DNA from: Virgibacillus alimentarius
GTDB lineage: Bacteria > Bacillota > Bacilli > Bacillales > Amphibacillaceae
Assembly: GCF_000709085.1 (NCBI RefSeq)
Contig: NZ_JFBD01000017.1
Location: 1-43,225, forward strand
Direction: 5' to 3'
Length of the DNA stretch: 43,225 nucleotides
Shown here one piece after another: positions 38,493-43,225 of this stretch; the first letter of the stretch is position 1, and the number at the start of each line of letters is the position of its first letter. Position numbers and translations under genes: made by a program. The notes beneath the pieces are model-generated. The model searched no databases and was not told where the DNA came from. It saw only the letters and a program-made list of their open reading frames with translations.

Positions 38493-38804
38493 ATGCATGT
38501 AAAAAAAGGTGATAAAGTAAAAGTGTTATCCGGTAAAGACCGTGGAAAAGAAGGGACTATTCTCGAAGCATACCCAAAAAAAGAACGTGTTCTAGTTGAG
38601 GGTATTAACATGACAAAAAAACACGCTAAACCTTCTCAGGATAATCCACAAGGTGGAATTCTTAACCAAGAAGCACCAATTCACGTTTCTAACGTAATGC
38701 CAATTGATCCGAAATCTGGCGAACCAACTCGAGTTGGATATGAAGTGCAAAATGGTAAGAAGGTCCGTATCGCTAAAAAATCCGGTGAAGCGTTAGATAA
38801 ATAG
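38493..38804 (+). CDS. rplX: Ribosomal protein L24
   Basis: L24 starts 50S assembly near the tunnel exit. The 103-residue protein has a KOW motif at the start ([17 protein letters not shown]) and [18 protein letters not shown] in the middle. ATG 38493 follows AAGGAGGTGCGTTAAGC. Confidence 0.97.
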   Translation: MHVKKGDKVKVLSGKDRGKEGTILEAYPKKERVLVEGINMTKKHAKPSQDNPQGGILNQEAPIHVSNVMPIDPKSGEPTRVGYEVQNGKKVRIAKKSGEALDK

Positions 38805-38829
38805 TTTCATGCGAAAGGAGGGCGACATG

Positions 38830-39369
38830 ATGAATCAACTTAAACAAAAATACCAAGATGAAATCACACCATCTTTGATGAATAAATTTAATTATAAATC
38901 GGTTATGCAGGTCCCAGCAATAGAGAAAATAATTATTAACATGGGTGTTGGGGATGCTGTTCAAAACTCAAAAGTACTAGATAATGCAGTAGAAGAGCTT
39001 GCATTAATTTCTGGTCAAAAACCAATGATCACACGTGCGAAAAAATCAATTGCTGGCTTCCGCCTGCGTGAAGGAATGCCTATTGGTGCAAAAGTAACAC
39101 TACGTGGTGAGCGTATGTATGAATTCCTACAAAAGCTTATTTCAGTGTCACTTCCACGTGTTCGTGACTTCCGTGGTATTTCTAAAAAGGCATTTGATGG
39201 CCGTGGTAATTATACATTGGGTGTAAAAGAACAGTTAATTTTCCCTGAAATTAACTATGATAAAGTAAATAAAGTGCGTGGTATGGATATTGTAATTGTA
39301 ACAACTTCCAATACAGACGAAGAAGCGCGTGAACTTTTAGCTCAGCTGGGCATGCCTTTCCAAAAATAA
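38830..39369 (+). CDS. rplE: Ribosomal protein L5
   Basis: L5 binds 5S rRNA and makes an intersubunit bridge. The 179-residue protein contains [25 protein letters not shown] and [24 protein letters not shown] chose ATG 38830, seven bases after AAAGGAGGG, giving the exact B. subtilis length; ATG 38827 would add one residue. Confidence 0.97.
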   Translation: MNQLKQKYQDEITPSLMNKFNYKSVMQVPAIEKIIINMGVGDAVQNSKVLDNAVEELALISGQKPMITRAKKSIAGFRLREGMPIGAKVTLRGERMYEFLQKLISVSLPRVRDFRGISKKAFDGRGNYTLGVKEQLIFPEINYDKVNKVRGMDIVIVTTSNTDEEARELLAQLGMPFQK

Positions 39370-39398
39370 GCTTAGAGCTAATACAAGGAGGGAAAATC

Positions 39399-39584
39399 GT
39401 GGCTAAAAAAGCAATGATTGCAAAACAAAAACGCCCACAAAAGTATCGAGTACGTGAATATACACGTTGTGAGCGATGTGGCCGTCCACATTCTGTAATT
39501 CGCAAATTTAAACTATGCCGTATTTGTTTCCGCGAACTTGCCCATAAAGGTCAAATTCCTGGTGTCAAAAAAGCAAGCTGGTAA
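39399..39584 (+). CDS. rpsN: Ribosomal protein S14, zinc-binding type
   Basis: This short S14 of 61 residues carries two CXXC pairs, CERC and CRIC, forming a zinc finger. It is the type Z form; a zinc-free paralogue may exist elsewhere, as in B. subtilis. Start GTG 39399 follows AAGGAGGGAAAATC. Confidence 0.97.
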   Translation: MAKKAMIAKQKRPQKYRVREYTRCERCGRPHSVIRKFKLCRICFRELAHKGQIPGVKKASW

Positions 39585-39612
39585 ACCCCGTAAGGGAAGG
39601 AGGTAATGAGTA

Positions 39613-40011
39613 ATGGTAATGACAGATCCAATCGCAGATATGCTAACTCGTATTCGTAATGCTAACATGGTGCGCCATGAAAAATTAGAACTTCCGGCTT
39701 CTAAGATGAAGAAGGAGATCGCTGATATTCTTAAACGTGAAGGTTTTGTGCGTGATTATGAATTCATTGAAGATAATAAGCAAGGTGTTCTGCGCATTTT
39801 CCTTAAATACGGTGCAAACGAAGAGCGCGTAATTACGGGAGTTAAGCGTATTAGTAAGCCAGGACTACGTGTTTATGCCAAAGCAAATGAAGTACCACGA
39901 GTACTTAATGGCTTAGGAACAGCTATTGTATCGACTTCAAAAGGTGTGTTATCCGATAAAGAAGCACGTTCGCAAGCTGTTGGTGGCGAAGTGCTAGCGT
40001 ATGTTTGGTAA
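39613..40011 (+). CDS. rpsH: Ribosomal protein S8
   Basis: S8 binds the 16S central domain, and in E. coli it represses the spc operon at rplE. The 132-residue protein begins [30 protein letters not shown] and ends [12 protein letters not shown] 39613 has AAGGAGGTAATGAGTA before it; the internal ATG 39619 is second choice. Confidence 0.98.
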   Translation: MVMTDPIADMLTRIRNANMVRHEKLELPASKMKKEIADILKREGFVRDYEFIEDNKQGVLRIFLKYGANEERVITGVKRISKPGLRVYAKANEVPRVLNGLGTAIVSTSKGVLSDKEARSQAVGGEVLAYVW

Positions 40012-40041
40012 TTAACATTTTAAAGACAGGAGGTGCATGGA

Positions 40042-40578
40042 ATGTCTCGTATAGGACTTAATCCGATTCAAATCCCAGAAGGTGTAGAAGTAAAGTTCGA
40101 TGATAACACTGTTACTGTTAAGGGCCCTAAGGGGGAGTTAACAAGAACACTGCACCAGGATATTAAAATCAATGTTGAAGATAACACAATTACATTTGAG
40201 CGCCCTAGTGACCATAAAGCACACCGTGCATTGCACGGAACAACACGAAGCCTCATCAATAACATGATCGAAGGTGTTCATAAAGGCTTTGAAAAACAGC
40301 TTGAAATTATTGGTGTTGGTTACCGAGCGCAAAAACAAGGTAATAAAACTACAATAAATGCAGGTTATTCTCATCCGGTTGAAATAGAGCAACCAGAGGG
40401 CATTGAAATAGAAGTACCTAAAAACACACAAATTGTTGTTAAGGGTATTGATAAAGAATTAGTTGGCGCTGTTGCTGCTAACATTAGAGCCATTCGCTCA
40501 CCGGAACCTTATAAAGGAAAAGGTATTCGTTACATGGGTGAAAATGTACGCCAAAAAGAAGGTAAAACTGCTAAGTAA
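40042..40578 (+). CDS. rplF: Ribosomal protein L6
   Basis: L6 lies near the sarcin-ricin loop and factor-binding site. The 178 residues hold two similar domains; [16 protein letters not shown] at the start and GPEPYKGKG-like [15 protein letters not shown] near the end are conserved. ATG 40042 follows AGGAGGTGCATGGA. ATG 40033 upstream overlaps that site. Confidence 0.97.
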   Translation: MSRIGLNPIQIPEGVEVKFDDNTVTVKGPKGELTRTLHQDIKINVEDNTITFERPSDHKAHRALHGTTRSLINNMIEGVHKGFEKQLEIIGVGYRAQKQGNKTTINAGYSHPVEIEQPEGIEIEVPKNTQIVVKGIDKELVGAVAANIRAIRSPEPYKGKGIRYMGENVRQKEGKTAK

Positions 40579-40610
40579 GACTAGTTAGGAAGCGGAAAGG
40601 AGTGACCTAA

Positions 40611-40973
40611 ATGATCACAAAGCCTGATAGAAATTCCGTGCGTAAAAGAAGACACGCTCGTGTCCGTAAAAATCTTTATGGTACGGCTGAACGACCTCGT
40701 TTAAATGTATATCGTTCAAATAAAAACGTTTATGCGCAATTAATTGATGATATCAATGGAGCAACATTAGTAAGTGCATCTACAATGGATAAGGAATTCA
40801 GTAATAAGAACACAGGTAATGTAGAGGCTGCTAAACAAGTCGGTGAATTGATTGCAAAACGTGCCCAAGATAAAGGTTATAAAACAGTTGTGTTTGATCG
40901 TGGAGGCTATCTATATCATGGACGTGTAAAGGCAATCGCAGATGCTGCTCGTGAGGCAGGTCTTGAATTTTAA
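40611..40973 (+). CDS. rplR: Ribosomal protein L18
   Basis: L18 binds 5S rRNA with L5. The 120-residue sequence has an arginine-rich N-terminus ([30 protein letters not shown]) and ends [29 protein letters not shown] 40611 follows GAAAGGAGTGACCTA. Confidence 0.97.
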   Translation: MITKPDRNSVRKRRHARVRKNLYGTAERPRLNVYRSNKNVYAQLIDDINGATLVSASTMDKEFSNKNTGNVEAAKQVGELIAKRAQDKGYKTVVFDRGGYLYHGRVKAIADAAREAGLEF

Positions 40974-40993
40974 TTGATAAAGGAGGGACATAG

Positions 40994-41497
40994 ATGCATA
41001 CAAACATTGATCCGAATAAACTAGATATTGAAGAACGTGTAGTTACGATCAACCGGGTAGCTAAGGTTGTTAAGGGTGGACGTCGTTTCCGTTTTGCTGC
41101 ATTAGTAGTAGTCGGTGATAAAAATGGCCATGTAGGTTTTGGTACAGGTAAAGCTTTGGAAGTACCAGAGGCTATTAAAAAGGCTGTTGATGATGCAAAG
41201 AAAAACTTAATTGAAGTACCAATCGTAGGAACAACAATACCACATGAAATTCATGGCCGATTCGGTTCAGGTAACGTGTTAATGAAGCCTGCTGCAGAAG
41301 GTACAGGTGTTATTTCAGGGGGACCAGTTCGTGCAGTGCTTGAGCTTGCTGGAGTTGGTGACATTTTAACGAAATCACTTGGAGCTAACACACCAATTAA
41401 TATGATTCGCGCAACATTAAATGGTCTTACTAACTTAAAGCGCGCAGAAGACGTAGCTAAATTACGCGGGAAGTCCGTAGAAGAACTGTTAGGATAA
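40994..41497 (+). CDS. rpsE: Ribosomal protein S5
   Basis: S5 supports translational fidelity and mRNA unwinding at the entry tunnel. The 167-residue protein has the N-domain loop [21 protein letters not shown], whose KVVKGGRR residues are those altered in spectinomycin resistance and appear wild type, and the C-domain ending [15 protein letters not shown] 40994 follows AAGGAGGGACATAG. Confidence 0.98.
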   Translation: MHTNIDPNKLDIEERVVTINRVAKVVKGGRRFRFAALVVVGDKNGHVGFGTGKALEVPEAIKKAVDDAKKNLIEVPIVGTTIPHEIHGRFGSGNVLMKPAAEGTGVISGGPVRAVLELAGVGDILTKSLGANTPINMIRATLNGLTNLKRAEDVAKLRGKSVEELLG

Positions 41498-41510
41498 GGA
41501 GGGATATATT

Positions 41511-41693
41511 ATGTCTAAAAAATTAGAAATCACCCTCAAGCGCAGTGTTATTGGCAAAAAAGAAGGGCAAATAAAAACTGCTCAAACACTAGGACTTAAA
41601 AAAGTAAATGATATCGTTGTACGAGAAGATTCCCCTGCAGTCCGCGGGATGTTGAATAAAATTTCTCATATGGTAACGGTAAAAGAAATTTAG
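41511..41693 (+). CDS. rpmD: Ribosomal protein L30
   Basis: A 60-residue small L30 with [25 protein letters not shown] at the start and [16 protein letters not shown] at the end. ATG 41511 follows AAGGAGGGATATATT, in the 13-base gap after rpsE. Confidence 0.97.
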   Translation: MSKKLEITLKRSVIGKKEGQIKTAQTLGLKKVNDIVVREDSPAVRGMLNKISHMVTVKEI

Positions 41694-41724
41694 TTTTGAT
41701 AAAGCGTAAAGAGGAGGTGCTCGC

Positions 41725-42162
41725 ATGAAACTACATGAATTGAAATCAGTAGAAGGACGCAAACAGCGCAACCGTGTTGGTCGTGGTATGTCATCTGGAA
41801 ATGGTAAAACATCAGGTAGGGGACATAAAGGACAAAAGGCACGTTCAGGTGGCGGTACACGTGTGGGATTTGAAGGTGGTCAACTACCACTATTCCAACG
41901 TATGCCTAAACGAGGATTTACAAACATTCATCGTAAAGAATTTGCCATTGTTAATCTAGATGCGCTAAATCGCTTTGATGAAGGTACAGAAATCACACCT
42001 GAGTTGTTGCTAAATGAAGGTGTCATAAAGAACCAAAAGGCCGGTATTAAGGTGCTAGGAAACGGTTCTGTTGAGAAAAAATTTACTGTGAAAGCAAATA
42101 AATTCTCTGCTTCAGCTAAAGAAGCAATAGAAGCAGCGGGCGGTAAAACAGAGGTGATCTAA
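41725..42162 (+). CDS. rplO: Ribosomal protein L15
   Basis: L15 joins several 23S domains late in assembly. The 145-residue protein has the glycine-rich [27 protein letters not shown] near the start (about 17-43) and KRGFTNI. ATG 41725 follows GAGGAGGTGCTCGC. Its stop overlaps the secY start (TAATG). Confidence 0.98.
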   Translation: MKLHELKSVEGRKQRNRVGRGMSSGNGKTSGRGHKGQKARSGGGTRVGFEGGQLPLFQRMPKRGFTNIHRKEFAIVNLDALNRFDEGTEITPELLLNEGVIKNQKAGIKVLGNGSVEKKFTVKANKFSASAKEAIEAAGGKTEVI

Positions 42163-43225
42163 TGTTCCGCACAATCTCCAATTTTATGCGCGTAGGTGAC
42201 ATTAGGCGGAAAATTATTTTTACCCTATTAATGTTGATCGTTTTCCGTCTAGGCACATTTATTCCAGTGCCATTCACTAATAAACAGGCCATCGACTTTA
42301 TGAACCAACAAAACGTTTTTGGGTTCCTAAATACATTTGGAGGTGGGGCATTACAGAACTTTTCCATTTTTGCAATGGGAATTATGCCTTACATTACTGC
42401 CTCGATTATCATACAATTATTGCAAATGGATGTTGTACCTAAATTTGCGGAATGGAAAAAGCAAGGGGAAATGGGCAGGAAAAAACTAGCTCAAGTTACC
42501 CGGTACGGTACAATCATTCTTGCATTTATCCAGGCAATTGCTATGTCTATTGGCTTTAATGCTATGGCTGGCGGTTTATTGATTGCCGATCCTAGCATTA
42601 CCAAATTCTTGGTTATAGCTATCGTACTAACAAGCGGAACAGCATTTTTAATGTGGTTAGGCGAACAAATTACAGCCAATGGCGTAGGCAACGGTATTTC
42701 AATTTTAATTTTTGCAGGGATCGTTGCAGCAGTGCCAAATGGTGTAAAACAATTATACAGTCAGTATTTTATCAATCCTGGCGATGAGCTGTTTATTAAT
42801 ATCGTGATTGTATCACTTATTGCATTAGTTGTAGTTGCAGTAGTTGTTGGTGTTATTTTTATCCAACAAGCTCTACGGAAAATCCCAATACAATATGCAA
42901 AAAAACTTGTGAATCGGTCGCCTGTCGGGGGACACTCAACACATTTACCTCTTAAAGTAAATGCTGCAGGAGTTATTCCAGTTATTTTTGCTATTGCATT
43001 TATTATAGCACCTCGTACGGTAGCTAGTTTCTTTGAAGGGAGTAAAGTTGCTTCTACAATCGAAATGATCTTTGACTATACCCAACCTATTGGTATGGTA
43101 TTATATGTAGTTTTAATTATTGCCTTCACTTATTTTTATACTTTTGTTCAAGTGAATCCAGAACAAATGGCTGAAAACTTACAAAAGCAGGGTGGATATA
43201 TTCCGGGGATCCGACCTGGAAAAAA
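42162..43225 (+). CDS. secY: SecY, main channel of the Sec translocon, truncated at the window edge
   Basis: The frame starts at ATG 42162 and runs open to the end of the window, giving 354 residues with no stop, so about 70-80 C-terminal residues are missing. It has the SecY pattern: N-terminal FRTISNFMRVGDIRRKIIFTLLMLIVFRLGTFIPVP (TM1), the plug region FGGGALQNFSIFAMGIMPYITASII, LGEQITANGVGNGISILIF, and loop RKIPIQYAKK. It pairs with SecE (15466-15645). The start uses GAGGTGATCTA inside rplO as its binding site. Confidence 0.97.
   Translation, partial: MFRTISNFMRVGDIRRKIIFTLLMLIVFRLGTFIPVPFTNKQAIDFMNQQNVFGFLNTFGGGALQNFSIFAMGIMPYITASIIIQLLQMDVVPKFAEWKKQGEMGRKKLAQVTRYGTIILAFIQAIAMSIGFNAMAGGLLIADPSITKFLVIAIVLTSGTAFLMWLGEQITANGVGNGISILIFAGIVAAVPNGVKQLYSQYFINPGDELFINIVIVSLIALVVVAVVVGVIFIQQALRKIPIQYAKKLVNRSPVGGHSTHLPLKVNAAGVIPVIFAIAFIIAPRTVASFFEGSKVASTIEMIFDYTQPIGMVLYVVLIIAFTYFYTFVQVNPEQMAENLQKQGGYIPGIRPGK

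Noticed and set aside
1-43225. CRISPR arrays, insertion sequences, tRNA genes, phage genes or attachment sites
   Set aside because: None was seen by eye in the gene-free segments; gene order is continuous with the conserved housekeeping layout.
1-43225. A previously undescribed multi-gene system
   Set aside because: All genes belong to known families in a conserved order; only regulatory features and gene absences stand out.

Overview
This window is a low-GC Firmicutes chromosome segment, almost certainly Bacillaceae. The protein sequences and gene order closely match the Bacillus subtilis block that runs from the 3' end of an rRNA operon through ctsR-clpC, the gltX/cysES/sigH cluster, secE-nusG, the L11/L10 and rpoBC genes, the str operon and the S10-spc ribosomal protein cluster. 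Genus cannot be fixed from sequence alone; an Oceanobacillus/Virgibacillus-type relative is a guess. Every gene lies on the + strand, co-oriented with the rRNA operon, as expected near a replication origin.

Layout: (1) 1-72, the 3' end of a 5S rRNA and its terminator. (2) 420-1124, an MgtC-family membrane protein between the rRNA operon and the stress operon. (3) 1180-5939, ctsR-mcsA-mcsB-clpC, the class III heat-shock operon, with a perfect CtsR operator, a sigma-A promoter, a possible sigma-B promoter and a terminator. (4) 6086-8819, radA and yacL (PIN/TRAM). disA, which separates them in B. subtilis, is absent. (5) 8885-15195, gltX, then a cysteine-type T-box controlling cysE-cysS-mrnC-rlmB-rae1, then sigH. 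ispD and ispF, expected before gltX in B. subtilis, are absent. (6) 15231-19109, rpmGB-secE, nusG, rplK, rplA, rplJ-rplL, each block with its own promoter, leader or terminator. (7) 19195-27771, an rsmC-like methyltransferase, then rpoB and rpoC. (8) 27811-32740, rplGB-rpsL-rpsG-fusA-tuf (str operon). (9) 32774-43225, tandem promoters and a leader, then rpsJ to secY (S10 and spc operons), with secY cut off by the window edge.

The genes supply transcription (RNA polymerase core, NusG, SigH), translation (21 large- and small-subunit proteins of the S10-spc block plus L33, L11, L1, L10, L12, S12 and S7, EF-G, EF-Tu, GluRS, CysRS), rRNA processing and modification (MrnC, RlmB, RsmC-like), mRNA decay (Rae1), protein export (SecE, SecY) and protein quality control (ClpC, McsA, McsB). 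Twelve chosen starts are GTG or TTG.

I found no new multi-gene system. The points worth a second look are regulatory or concern gene content: a hairpin between the nusG Shine-Dalgarno and its start codon, downstream of an intrinsic terminator; 23S-like L1-binding elements before both rplK and rplA; a perfect 13-bp tandem repeat just upstream of the rplK promoter; a long rpoB leader; and the missing disA, ispD and ispF.
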